Made by a program: the position numbers and the translations under genes. A stretch of 64,000 nucleotides of DNA from Actinacidiphila yanglinensis. Its GTDB lineage: Bacteria; Actinomycetota; Actinomycetes; Streptomycetales; Streptomycetaceae. The stretch covers positions 248,001 through 312,000 of the forward strand of contig NZ_FNVU01000008.1 of NCBI RefSeq assembly GCF_900107965.1. The letters are read 5' to 3'. Position 1 is the first letter of the stretch; each line of letters starts with the position of its first letter. Under the pieces are notes generated by a model, which was given only the letters and a program-made list of their open reading frames with translations, was not told the origin of the DNA and did not search any database. This document shows, piece by piece, positions 16,979-25,314 of this stretch.

Positions 16979-17197
16979 GTGAGCAGCATGTCCACCCCCG
17001 GCTCGTCCGAGGCCACGCCCGTCGTCCTGCCCGTCTCCCAGGCCGTGTTGTGGCTGGCGGGCACCACGATCCTCGCCTTGGCCCTGTACTACTTCATCGG
17101 CGTCGACCAGGGCGCGGTCTCCGTGTTCGGCCGGGACATGCACGTCCACGAGTTCGTGCACGACGCCCGGCACTTCCTCGGCTTCCCCTGCCACTGA
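16979..17197 (+). CDS. cbtB: Cobalt transporter subunit CbtB
   Basis: This 72-residue protein has a single transmembrane helix (AVLWLAGTTILALALYYFIG). Its His-rich C terminus, MHVHEFVHDARHFLGFPCH, is the predicted cobalt-binding signature of CbtB. It acts with CbtA in B12-regulated cobalt import. The GTG at 16979 follows GAAGGAGG by seven bases, and that site is the likely target of the riboswitch. It is the first gene of the cbtB-cbtA unit. Confidence 0.93.
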   Translation: MSSMSTPGSSEATPVVLPVSQAVLWLAGTTILALALYYFIGVDQGAVSVFGRDMHVHEFVHDARHFLGFPCH

Positions 17198-17223
17198 CGA
17201 CCACGGCAGGCGGACAACTCGAC

Positions 17224-18090
17224 ATGGAAAAGCGACTCATCCTGCGCGGCGTGCTCGCCGGCGCCCTCGCCGGGCTGCTCGCGTTCGTCTTCGCACGGAT
17301 CTTCGCCGAGCCGCAGATCGGCCGGGCGATCGACTACGAGAACGGGCGGGACGCCGCGCAGGCCGCCCTCGACAAGGCCGCGGGCCTGCCGGTGGACCCG
17401 GCCGGCCCCGACCTGTTCAGCCGGACGGTGCAGGCCGACGTCGGCATCGGCGTGGGGCTGATCCTCTTCGGTGTCGCGATGGGCGCGATCTTCGCGGTGG
17501 TGTACACCGTGTGCCTGGGGCGGGTCGGGAATCTCCGGCCGCGCACGCTCGCGCTCCTGGTGGCCGGTGGCGGCTTCCTCGGCTTCTCCCTGGTGCCGTT
17601 CCTGAAGTACCCGGCCAACCCGCCGGCGATCGGGCACGAGGAGACCATCAGGGCGCGCACCGGCCTGTACCTGATCATGGTGGTCTGCTCGATCACGCTG
17701 CTGGCGCTCGCCGTGTGGTGCGGCCAGCGGCTCAAGGAGCGGTTCGGCACGTGGAACGCCACGTTGCTGGCCGGAGCCGCCTTCGCGGTCGCGATCGGCG
17801 TGGTGATCGCGCTGCTGCCCCCGCTGGGGCATCTCGCCGCCAACCGCGAGCACTACGGCGACCACGCCACCGAGACACCGCTGCCGCTGACCGATCCGCA
17901 CGGCCGCATCGTCTACCCGGGCTTCCCCGCGGACGTGCTGTTCCAGTTCCGGTTGTACTCGGTGGCCGCGCAGTTGCTGATGTGGTCCGCGATCGGGCTG
18001 GTCTTCGCGCCGCTCGCCGAGCGGGTGCTGCACCCGGCTCCGGCGGTCCGCGCGGCCCCGGCGCCCCGGGCCGACCCGATGGGGGTGTGA
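17224..18090 (+). CDS. cbtA: Cobalt transporter CbtA
   Basis: This 288-residue membrane protein has six to seven helices. The first follows the MEKRLILRGVLAGALAGLLA start typical of CbtA. Conserved-looking segments include GVAMGAIFAVVYTVCLGR and FSLVPFLKYPANPPAIGHEE, the latter with a potential metal-binding His/Glu pair. It should form the permease partner of CbtB. ATG lies 26 bases after the cbtB stop with only a weak purine stretch, so coupling to cbtB translation is possible. The last 25 residues are Ala/Pro-rich. Confidence 0.92.
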   Translation: MEKRLILRGVLAGALAGLLAFVFARIFAEPQIGRAIDYENGRDAAQAALDKAAGLPVDPAGPDLFSRTVQADVGIGVGLILFGVAMGAIFAVVYTVCLGRVGNLRPRTLALLVAGGGFLGFSLVPFLKYPANPPAIGHEETIRARTGLYLIMVVCSITLLALAVWCGQRLKERFGTWNATLLAGAAFAVAIGVVIALLPPLGHLAANREHYGDHATETPLPLTDPHGRIVYPGFPADVLFQFRLYSVAAQLLMWSAIGLVFAPLAERVLHPAPAVRAAPAPRADPMGV

Positions 18091-18140
18091 CCGCGGGAGC
18101 CGCCCGCGACCGGCCGCCCGCGCGGTGGCAGGGTGGCGGG

Positions 18141-18941
18141 GTGGACGAAGTCGAGGTACGAACGGCCCTGGCGCAGCTGGGGCCGTTCTTCGCGGTGGAG
18201 GCGATCGGCGCGGGCGGGCCGGCTCCGGGGGACGGGACGACCGGCCCGGACGGCTGGCGGTCGATGGCCGAACTCGCCGACGGCGGCGACGCGTTGACGG
18301 CCCGGGTGGCACGCGTGCGCGAGTTGCTGGCCCAGGGTGGCGGGCAGCCCGAGCAGGCCGTCGAGGTGCGGGTCGCCGCGTCGGTGGTCCATCTCGGGCT
18401 GGTGGCGCGGCTGGTGGCACCCTTCCTGGCGCTGGCGGTGCTCCACGGGCGGGTGCCCGAGCGGCTGCGGCTGGCGGACCTGCGGTGGCGGCCCGCGCTC
18501 GGCGGACCGTACCCGCTGGCGCTGCCGCCGGCGGGTGACGACGCCCTCTGCGCGGCGGAGGACGGCGACCCGCATGGTGCCGATCCCGCCGCGCTCGCCG
18601 ACCGTTTCGCCACCGCGGTGTTCGCGGGCGCGGTGCGCGAGATCGGTGATGCGTGCGGGCGGTTCCGGGTGTCGCCGCACGTCCTGCGGGGCAACGCGGC
18701 GTCCGCGCTGAACGGCGCCGCGTCGATGATCGCCGCCGCCCGCCCGGACGCGGCAGCCCGGGCCCGCACGCTGGCCGGGCTGCTGCTGGAGCGGGACCCC
18801 CTGCGCGGGGGCGGGCTGCACACCGCCGCCGGGGCCTTCCGCCGGAGCAGTTGCTGCCTCATCTACCGGGCCGCGCCCGGGCGCGCGGGCGCGCTCTGCG
18901 GGGACTGCGTGCTGTCGCGGGCTCCCGTGCGCCCCGCATGA
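18141..18941 (+). CDS. (2Fe-2S)-binding protein, FhuF C-terminal type
   Basis: This 266-residue soluble protein ends in FRRSSCCLIYRAAPG ... ALCGDCVLSR. That CC-x10-C-x2-C pattern binds a 2Fe-2S cluster in FhuF-type ferric-siderophore reductases. The N-terminal 230 residues are mostly helical with no signal peptide. It may reduce a chelated metal released inside the cell. The GTG at 18141 has an AGGGTGGCGGG site, and the gene follows cbtA by 50 bases, so it may be read from the B12-controlled transcript; whether its substrate is iron or cobalt-related is unknown. Confidence 0.8.
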   Translation: MDEVEVRTALAQLGPFFAVEAIGAGGPAPGDGTTGPDGWRSMAELADGGDALTARVARVRELLAQGGGQPEQAVEVRVAASVVHLGLVARLVAPFLALAVLHGRVPERLRLADLRWRPALGGPYPLALPPAGDDALCAAEDGDPHGADPAALADRFATAVFAGAVREIGDACGRFRVSPHVLRGNAASALNGAASMIAAARPDAAARARTLAGLLLERDPLRGGGLHTAAGAFRRSSCCLIYRAAPGRAGALCGDCVLSRAPVRPA

Positions 18942-18977
18942 GGGCAGGTCGGCGGGGTAGGTAGTTGCCGGCCCGGG

Positions 18978-19008
18978 CTTGTTGCGAGTGAGTTGCAACA
19001 AGTAACGT
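18978..19008 (+). promoter_or_regulatory. Nur-like box overlapping the NiCoT promoter
   Basis: TTGCGA-GTGAG-TTGCAA (18982-18998) fits the streptomycete Nur box tTGCaa-N5-ttGCAA with one or two mismatches. It is nested in a larger dyad of CTTGTTGC (18978-18985) and GCAACAAG (18995-19002). A promoter with TTGTTG (18979-18984), an 18-bp spacer and TAACGT (19003-19008) places the whole dyad between -35 and -10. Nickel-loaded Nur would block polymerase. The Nur gene itself is not in the window. Confidence 0.75.
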
Positions 19009-19050
19009 GTCGCACTGAGGTGCCCCGCCCCCGTCGCAAAGGACGCAACG

Positions 19051-20187
19051 TTGACTTCCCTCCTCGAGGTCCCGGCCGCTCCCGGGTCACGCTGGCACCG
19101 GATCTCCGGCTCCATGTCGCGGGCGGAGTGGCTCCGGCTGGGCGGCATGGCCGCTTTCATCGTGGCGCTGCACGTGATCGGATGGTTCACCCTCGCGGCG
19201 ATCGTCGCGCCGCACCACTACCGGACCGGCACCGGGGTGTTCGGCGTCGGCATCGGCGTCACCGCCTACACGCTCGGGATGCGGCACGCCTTCGACGCCG
19301 ACCACATCGCCGCGATCGACAACACCACCCGCAAGCTCATGGGCCAGGGCAAGCGGCCGCTCTCGGTGGGCTTCTGGTTCTCCCTGGGCCACTCCAGCAT
19401 CGTCTTCGTGCTGGCGTTCCTGCTCTCCATCGGCGTGCGGTCGCTGGCCGGCCCGGTCCAGGACGACAACTCGCGGCTGCACGACGTCACCGGCTGGATC
19501 GGCACGACCGTCTCGGGTGCGTTCCTCTACGTCATCGCGTTCCTCAACCTGCTGATCCTCGCCGGGATCTGGAAGGTCTTCCGGCGGATGCGGCACGGCG
19601 AGTTCGACGAGGCCGGGCTGGAGGAGCAGCTGGACAACCGCGGCTTCATGAACCGCCTGCTCGGCCGGCTGATGAAGTCCCTCACCAAGCCCTGGCAGAT
19701 GTACCCGCTGGGCATGCTGTTCGGCCTGGGCTTCGACACCGCCACGGAGATCGCCCTCCTCGTCCTCGCCGGGTCCGGCGCCGCCTCGGGCCTGCCCTGG
19801 TACGCGATCCTCTGCCTGCCGGTCCTGTTCGCGGCGGGGATGTGCCTGCTGGACACGATCGACGGGTCGTTCATGAACTTCGCCTACGAATGGGCCTTCT
19901 CCAAGCCCGTCCGGAAGGTCTACTACAACCTCACCATCACCGGGCTGTCCGTCGCCGTGGCCCTCATCATCGGCACCGTCGAGCTGCTCGGGCTCGTCGC
20001 CGACAAGGCCGGGCTGCACGGCGCCTTCTGGGACTGGATCGGCGGGCTCGACCTCAACATCGTCGGCTACGTCATCGTCGGGCTGTTCTTCGTCACCTGG
20101 GCGGTGGCGCTGGCGATCTGGAAGTTCGGCAACATCGAGGAGAAGTGGTCGGCCGGGATGCGCCCGGCGGACGGTCCCGCGGAATAG
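19051..20187 (+). CDS. NiCoT-family nickel/cobalt permease
   Basis: This 378-residue, eight-helix permease of the HoxN/NixA family has the signature RHAFDADHIAAIDN in helix 2, LGHSSIVF in helix 3, and the later LGFDTATE motif. It imports Ni2+ or Co2+ at high affinity. The start is a TTG at 19051 with AAAGGA seven bases upstream; an ATG at 19114 would cut into the N-terminal region. The Nur-type box in its promoter suggests nickel as the main substrate, although it neighbours B12-controlled cobalt genes. It converges with a lacI gene across a shared hairpin. Confidence 0.93.
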   Translation: MTSLLEVPAAPGSRWHRISGSMSRAEWLRLGGMAAFIVALHVIGWFTLAAIVAPHHYRTGTGVFGVGIGVTAYTLGMRHAFDADHIAAIDNTTRKLMGQGKRPLSVGFWFSLGHSSIVFVLAFLLSIGVRSLAGPVQDDNSRLHDVTGWIGTTVSGAFLYVIAFLNLLILAGIWKVFRRMRHGEFDEAGLEEQLDNRGFMNRLLGRLMKSLTKPWQMYPLGMLFGLGFDTATEIALLVLAGSGAASGLPWYAILCLPVLFAAGMCLLDTIDGSFMNFAYEWAFSKPVRKVYYNLTITGLSVAVALIIGTVELLGLVADKAGLHGAFWDWIGGLDLNIVGYVIVGLFFVTWAVALAIWKFGNIEEKWSAGMRPADGPAE

Positions 20188-20195
20188 CCGCTGCC

Positions 20196-20224
20196 CCCGG
20201 GCGCACGGTCAGCCGTGCGCCGGG
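20196..20224. terminator. Bidirectional terminator between NiCoT and lacI
   Basis: GGCGCACGG and CCGTGCGCC arms, extended by CCCG/CGGG with one bulged base, enclose a 4-base loop. The loop contains the reverse complement of the lacI stop codon, so the stem overlaps the last lacI codons. Confidence 0.7.
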
Positions 20225-21234
20225 CGCGCGGTGGGGGGCGGCGCGGTGGAGGCGCGCGCGGTGAGGCGGACCGGGAGCAGGGTGGACTCCGGGACGGCCT
20301 GGCCCCGCAGCTTGGCCATCAGCAGCTCGACCGCCCCCGCCCCCACCTCCGCCGACGGGATGGAGACCGACGTGACCGGGATCGGTGCCTGCTCGGCGAT
20401 CTCGTCGGGGCAGATCGCGGTGACCGACACGTCCTGCGGGACCCGCAGCCCCTGGGCGACCAGGGCCTCGATGAGCGGCTGGACGATCGGCTCGTTGTGC
20501 ACCACGATGCCGGTCAGGTCCGGCTGCTCGCGCACCAGCCGCTCGGCCAGCGCCCGGGCGGCCACCGAGGTGTCGGCGCACGGCCACACGCTCGAGGGCA
20601 GCCCGGCCCGGTCGGCTGCCTCGCGGAAGCCGTCGGCCACCCGCCGGGCGAACCCGGTGTCGCGGGCGTACACCTCGGGCGGCGAGCCGACCAGGGCCAC
20701 CCGGCGGTGCCCCAGCTCCGCCAGGTGTTCCACGCATGCCTCGCCGGCCCGGTGGAAGTCCAGGTCGATACAGGTCAGCCCGGTCGGGTCGGCGGGGAAC
20801 CCGATCAGCACCGAGGGCCGGTCCAGGGAGCGCAGCAGCGGCAGCCGGCGGTCCTCCAACTCCACGTCCATCAGGACGAAGGCGTCCGCCATGGCGCTCC
20901 TGGCCACCCGCAGCAGCCCCTCCTCACCCTCGCTCTGGGTGAGGAGGAGCACGTCGTGGTCGTGCGCGCGGGCCGCGGTGACCACCGAGGTGGCGAACTG
21001 CATGACCACGGGCACGTGGATGCCCTTGCGCAGCGGCAGCACCAGGGCCAGCACCTGAGCCCTGCTGCTGGCCAGGGACCGGGCGCCGGCGTGCGGTGTG
21101 TAGCCCAGCTCGCGGATGCTCCGCTCGATGCGCTGCCGCGTCTCCGCCGAGATCGGCCGCTTCCCGCTGAGCGCGTAGCTGACCGTGCTGGGGGAGACTC
21201 CCGCGTGCGCGGCGACGTCGGTGATCTTGACCAT
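20209..21234 (-). CDS. LacI-family repressor of the xyloside operon
   Basis: This 341-residue regulator has an N-terminal HTH, ITDVAAHAGVSPSTVSYALS (4-23), hinge helix PHAGARSLASSRAQVLALV, and a periplasmic-binding-like effector domain with IDLDFHRAGEACVEHLAELGH. It is the last gene of the operon encoding an alpha-xylosidase and its ABC importer. It is the likely repressor binding the two perfect palindromes at that operon's promoter, with an alpha-xyloside such as isoprimeverose as possible inducer. ATG starts 40 bases after the xylosidase stop. Confidence 0.92.
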   Translation of the reverse strand: MVKITDVAAHAGVSPSTVSYALSGKRPISAETRQRIERSIRELGYTPHAGARSLASSRAQVLALVLPLRKGIHVPVVMQFATSVVTAARAHDHDVLLLTQSEGEEGLLRVARSAMADAFVLMDVELEDRRLPLLRSLDRPSVLIGFPADPTGLTCIDLDFHRAGEACVEHLAELGHRRVALVGSPPEVYARDTGFARRVADGFREAADRAGLPSSVWPCADTSVAARALAERLVREQPDLTGIVVHNEPIVQPLIEALVAQGLRVPQDVSVTAICPDEIAEQAPIPVTSVSIPSAEVGAGAVELLMAKLRGQAVPESTLLPVRLTARASTAPPPTARPAHG

Positions 21235-21273
21235 GGAGCTCCCTTTGACGACGGCCCACTGTGCGAACTTACG

Positions 21274-23565
21274 TCAGAAGCCGGACAGATCGAGGGTGAG
21301 GCTACCGGTTCCGGCAGCGGCCCGCGCCGAGGGCCCGCCCACGACCTCGACGCCCCACGGGGACGAGCCGCCGGTGCTGTCGACCCGCAGGACCGCGCCC
21401 TCGCGCACCACCGTGACCTCGACCGGCTCGGCCGCCGCGCCCTCCTCGGCGCCGTGCCGCGGGATGCGCACCGTGGTCCGTGAGCCGTCCTCGGGCCGGA
21501 ACACCCGCAGGGTCACCTCGTGCGTCCACGCGTAGTCCGGGCGGTCGGCGACCGCGCCGACCGGGATGACGGCGCCGGGGCGCGCCAGCAGCGGGAGGCT
21601 GAGGTAGCCGTGCCGCTCGCGCACCCAGCGCGGGCCGGTGACCTGCTCGCCGGTGGTGAAGTGCGTCCAGGTGCCCTCGGGCACGTAGTACGCCACCTCG
21701 CCCTCCGGCGTGAACACCGGTGCCACCAGCAGGTCGCCGCCCAGCATGTACTGCCGCTCCAGGTGGGCGCACGCGGGGTCGTCGGGGAACTCCAGCACCA
21801 TCGCCCGCATCAGGGGCAGCCCCTCGGCGTGGGCCTGGTGGGCGGCCTGGTACAGGTACGGCATCAGGGCGAGCTTCAGCCGGGTGAAGGCACGCAGCAC
21901 GTCCACGGCCTCCTCGTCGAACAGCCACGGCACCCGGTAGGAGGACGAACCGTGCAGCCGGCTGTGCGAGGAGAGCATGCCGAAGGCGATCCAGCGCTTG
22001 AACAGCCCGGCGTCGGGCAGCCCTTCGAAGCCGCCGATGTCGTGGCTCCAGTAGCCGAAGCCGGACAGGCCGAGCGAGAGGCCGCCGCGCAGCGACTCGG
22101 CCATGGACTCCCAGGTGGACTCGCAGTCCCCGCCCCAGTGGACGGGGAACTGCTGCCCGCCGGCGGTCGCCGAGCGGGCGAACAGCACCGCGTCGCCCTC
22201 GCCGCGGTGCTTGCGCAGCACCTCGAAGACGGTCCGGTTGTACAGGTGGGTGTAGTAGTTGTGCATCCGCTCGGGGTCCGAGCCGTCGAAGTACACGACG
22301 TCGGTGGGGACGCGCTCGCCGAAGTCGGTCTTGAAGCAGTCGACGCCCATGGCCAGCAGCGCCTCCAGTTTGGCGGCGTACCAGGCGCCGGCCTCGGGGT
22401 TGGTGAAGTCCACCAGGGCCATGCCGGGTTGCCACAGGTCCCACTGCCAGACCCCGCCGTCCGGCCGCTTCAGCAGGTATCCGGCCGCCTTCCCCTCGGC
22501 GAACAGCGGGGAGCGCTGGGCGATGTAGGGGTTGATCCACACCGAGACCTTCAGCCCTCGGTCCGCCAGCCGGCGCAGCATCCCGGCCGGATCGGGGAAG
22601 ACCCGCGGGTCCCACGCGAAGTCGCACCAGTTGAACTCCCGCATCCAGAAGCAGTCGAAGTGGAAGACGGACAAAGGCAGTTCGCGCTCGGCCATGCCCG
22701 CCACGAAGCCGGTGACGGTCTCCTCGTCGTAGGAGGTGGTGAAGGAGGTGGACAGCCACAGGCCGAAGGACCAGGCCGGCGGGAGCGCGGGGCGCCCGGT
22801 GAGGGCGGTGTACCGGCGCAGGATGTCCTTCGGGGTGGGCCCGTGGATGACGTAGTACTGCAGTTGCTGGCCCTCGACGCTGAACCCGACCCGGGACACG
22901 TGTTCCGAGGCGACCTCGAACGACACCTTCCCCGGGTCGTCGACGAAGACCCCGTAGCCGGCGTCGGTGAGGTAGAACGGCACGTTCTTGTACGCCTGTT
23001 CGCTGCTCGTGCCGCCGTCGGCGTTCCAGATGTCCACGGTCTGGCCGTTCTTGACCAGCGACCCGAAGCGCTCGCCGAGCCCGTAGACGCTGGTGCCGAC
23101 GCCGAGGCGCAGTTGCTCGCGGACGTGGTGGCCGCCCTCCGCGGTCGTCATGAAGCCCATGCCCCTGGCGTCGCTGCTGGTCAGCGTGCGTCCGCCGGCG
23201 CGGAACTCCATCCGCCAGGTGTCCCCCAGGGCGAGGGAGACGCTGAGCGCGCCCGAGGTCAGCACCGCCTCGTCCGCGCCGGTGGTCACGACCCCCTCGT
23301 GGCCGTCGCCGGTCAGGTCGAAGTGCGGGCCCGCCGGCGGGCCGCCCGCGAAGTGGGTGACGCGCACGCCGATGACGTCGCGCATCGGCGTGGTGCACTC
23401 GATCGTGACGACCGGCCCCTTGAGCAGGTCGCCGCGGTTCCGGATGGGCTGGGTGGGCGCGTACGCGGTGAGCGTGCCCTTCCCCGGCACGACGTCGAGC
23501 ACTCCGGACGGGTACGCCGCCGTGACTCCCTCGCGCAGCAGCCAGTAGCCGTCGGTGAACTTCAT
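21274..23565 (-). CDS. yicI: Alpha-xylosidase, GH31 (YicI type)
   Basis: This 763-residue glycoside hydrolase family 31 enzyme starts with MKFTDGYWLLREG, close to YicI. The catalytic nucleophile lies in MGVDCFKTDFGERVPTD, where the GH31 signature is KTDFGE. The acid/base Asp is in VHWGGDCESTW. The substrate-pocket segment SVFHFDCFWMREFNWCDF is characteristic of alpha-xylosidases rather than alpha-glucosidases. It is intracellular, with no signal peptide, and should release xylose from isoprimeverose or xyloglucan oligosaccharides brought in by the preceding ABC genes. ATG has GAAAGG upstream, 28 bases after the permease stop. Confidence 0.93.
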   Translation of the reverse strand: MKFTDGYWLLREGVTAAYPSGVLDVVPGKGTLTAYAPTQPIRNRGDLLKGPVVTIECTTPMRDVIGVRVTHFAGGPPAGPHFDLTGDGHEGVVTTGADEAVLTSGALSVSLALGDTWRMEFRAGGRTLTSSDARGMGFMTTAEGGHHVREQLRLGVGTSVYGLGERFGSLVKNGQTVDIWNADGGTSSEQAYKNVPFYLTDAGYGVFVDDPGKVSFEVASEHVSRVGFSVEGQQLQYYVIHGPTPKDILRRYTALTGRPALPPAWSFGLWLSTSFTTSYDEETVTGFVAGMAERELPLSVFHFDCFWMREFNWCDFAWDPRVFPDPAGMLRRLADRGLKVSVWINPYIAQRSPLFAEGKAAGYLLKRPDGGVWQWDLWQPGMALVDFTNPEAGAWYAAKLEALLAMGVDCFKTDFGERVPTDVVYFDGSDPERMHNYYTHLYNRTVFEVLRKHRGEGDAVLFARSATAGGQQFPVHWGGDCESTWESMAESLRGGLSLGLSGFGYWSHDIGGFEGLPDAGLFKRWIAFGMLSSHSRLHGSSSYRVPWLFDEEAVDVLRAFTRLKLALMPYLYQAAHQAHAEGLPLMRAMVLEFPDDPACAHLERQYMLGGDLLVAPVFTPEGEVAYYVPEGTWTHFTTGEQVTGPRWVRERHGYLSLPLLARPGAVIPVGAVADRPDYAWTHEVTLRVFRPEDGSRTTVRIPRHGAEEGAAAEPVEVTVVREGAVLRVDSTGGSSPWGVEVVGGPSARAAAGTGSLTLDLSGF

Positions 23566-23593
23566 CGGCGAGCCTTTCGTGGAGGAAGGGATC

Positions 23594-24415
23594 TCACTTG
23601 ACCGCGCCCACGGCGATGCCGCGGGTGAGGGTGCGCTGGAAGATCAGGAAGAAGGCGATGGCGGGCAACGAGCCCAGCAGGCCGGCCGCGTTGGTCATGG
23701 TGGCGTCCATCAGCCGCTGCCCCTGGAGCACGCCGAGGGCCACCGCCACCGTCTGGTTGTCGTTGGACGGCAGCATCACCAGCGGCAGCAGGAACTCGTT
23801 CCAGGTCCAGATGAAGAAGAACACCATCAGCACCCCGAGGGTCGGGCGGCTGACCGGGACGACGATCCGCCACAGCACCTGCCAGCTGTTCGCACCGTCG
23901 ATCCGCGCGGCCTCGATGATCTCCCGGGGGAAGGACCCCAGCACCGAGGAGAGCAGGTAGGTGCCGAACGCCGCCTGGATGACGCTGAAGACGATGATCA
24001 GGCTCCACCGGGTGTCGTACAGGCCGAGTTGCTTGGCGACGTAGTACAGCGGGTAGACCAGGGACTCCTGCGGCAGGATGTTGGCCAGCACGAAGAAGCC
24101 CAGCACCCAGGTCCGCCCCTTGATCCGGCCGATGCCGATCGCGTAGGCGTTGAGCAGCGAGAGCGCCACGCCGATCACCGCCACCGACCCGGAGATCACG
24201 GTGGAGTTGAGCAGCATCCGGCCGAAGTCCACCCGGGTCCAGAAGCTCTTGATGCCGCTGAGGTAGATCTTGTGGGGCAGCGCGAGCGGGCCGTGCGCGG
24301 AGTAGTCGCCGGGCGACTTGACGGCGTTGTTGAGCACGATCAGCAGGGGCAGCACCATGACGACCGCGCCGAGCACGATCACCGTCAGCGCGGGCAGGCG
24401 TTTGGCCGTGGTCAC
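23594..24415 (-). CDS. Sugar ABC transporter permease (MalG type)
   Basis: This 273-residue inner-membrane permease has six helices and the EAA loop EIIEAARIDGANSWQVLWRI that contacts the ATPase. It belongs to the carbohydrate uptake CUT1 family. Its GTG start overlaps the stop of the preceding permease by four bases (GTGA), indicating translational coupling. No ATPase gene is in the operon; a shared MsiK-type ATPase elsewhere is the usual solution in streptomycetes. Confidence 0.92.
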   Translation of the reverse strand: MTTAKRLPALTVIVLGAVVMVLPLLIVLNNAVKSPGDYSAHGPLALPHKIYLSGIKSFWTRVDFGRMLLNSTVISGSVAVIGVALSLLNAYAIGIGRIKGRTWVLGFFVLANILPQESLVYPLYYVAKQLGLYDTRWSLIIVFSVIQAAFGTYLLSSVLGSFPREIIEAARIDGANSWQVLWRIVVPVSRPTLGVLMVFFFIWTWNEFLLPLVMLPSNDNQTVAVALGVLQGQRLMDATMTNAAGLLGSLPAIAFFLIFQRTLTRGIAVGAVK

Positions 24416-25314
24416 TGCGCGTCCTCCGCACGGGTCTGGAAACGCAGGCCCACCAGGGCCAGCGCGAGGATGATCACTGCCATCACGGTGGCGATCGCCG
24501 AGCCGTAGCCGACCTGGGTCTTCTCGAAGAAGGTGGCGAAGGAGAAGTACGACGGGACGTCGGTGGCGTCCGCGGGCCCGCCCTTGGTCAGCACGTAGAC
24601 GGCACCGAAGACCTTGAGCGCGGCGATGGTGCACCAGAGCATCACCACGTAGATCTCCGGCCGCAGTTGGGGCAGGGTCAGGTGCCAGAACCGCTGCCAC
24701 CAGGAGGCCCCGTCCAGTTCGGCCGCCTCGTGCAGGGCGGGGTCGATCCGCTGCAGGCCCGACATGAAGATGACCACCGGGAAGCCGAGTTGGACCCACA
24801 CCATGACGGCCATCACGCTGTAGAGGGCCACCTTCGGGTCGCCCAGCCAGTCCTGCCGCAGCGATCCGAGCCCGACCGCCTTCAGCAGCGCGTTGAGCGC
24901 GCCGCCCTCGGGGGCCAGCACCCAGCTCCAGACGATGCCGGCCACGGTGATCGGCAGCACCTGCGGGAGGTAGAAGCAGGCCCGCAGCAGGCTGGCGATC
25001 CGCGACCCGAAGTTCCTGGCCACGAAGTCGAACAGGGCGGCGGCCACGACCAGGCCGAGGGCGGTGGGGATCACCGCCATCGCCAGGACCATCGCGAGGC
25101 TGTGCCGGAAGGACTCCCAGAACTGGTCGTCCGACCACAGCCGGCGGTAGTTGGCGAGCCCGGTCCAGTGCGGCGAGCCCACCCCCTGCCAGTCGGTGAA
25201 GCTGTACCAGACGTTCATCGCGAACGGCAGGACGATGACCGCGAGGAACGCCAGCGCGCCGGGCACCAGGTACAGCGCGAGGCCGCCGCCCCGGGCGTGC
25301 GATCGGGCCCTCAT
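24412..25314 (-). CDS. Sugar ABC transporter permease (MalF type)
   Basis: This 300-residue CUT1 permease has six helices and the EAA loop LHEAAELDGASWWQRFWHLT. It pairs with the MalG-type permease encoded directly downstream. ATG overlaps the stop of the binding-protein gene as ATGA. It should translocate the alpha-xyloside delivered by the binding protein. Confidence 0.92.
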   Translation of the reverse strand: MRARSHARGGGLALYLVPGALAFLAVIVLPFAMNVWYSFTDWQGVGSPHWTGLANYRRLWSDDQFWESFRHSLAMVLAMAVIPTALGLVVAAALFDFVARNFGSRIASLLRACFYLPQVLPITVAGIVWSWVLAPEGGALNALLKAVGLGSLRQDWLGDPKVALYSVMAVMVWVQLGFPVVIFMSGLQRIDPALHEAAELDGASWWQRFWHLTLPQLRPEIYVVMLWCTIAALKVFGAVYVLTKGGPADATDVPSYFSFATFFEKTQVGYGSAIATVMAVIILALALVGLRFQTRAEDAQ

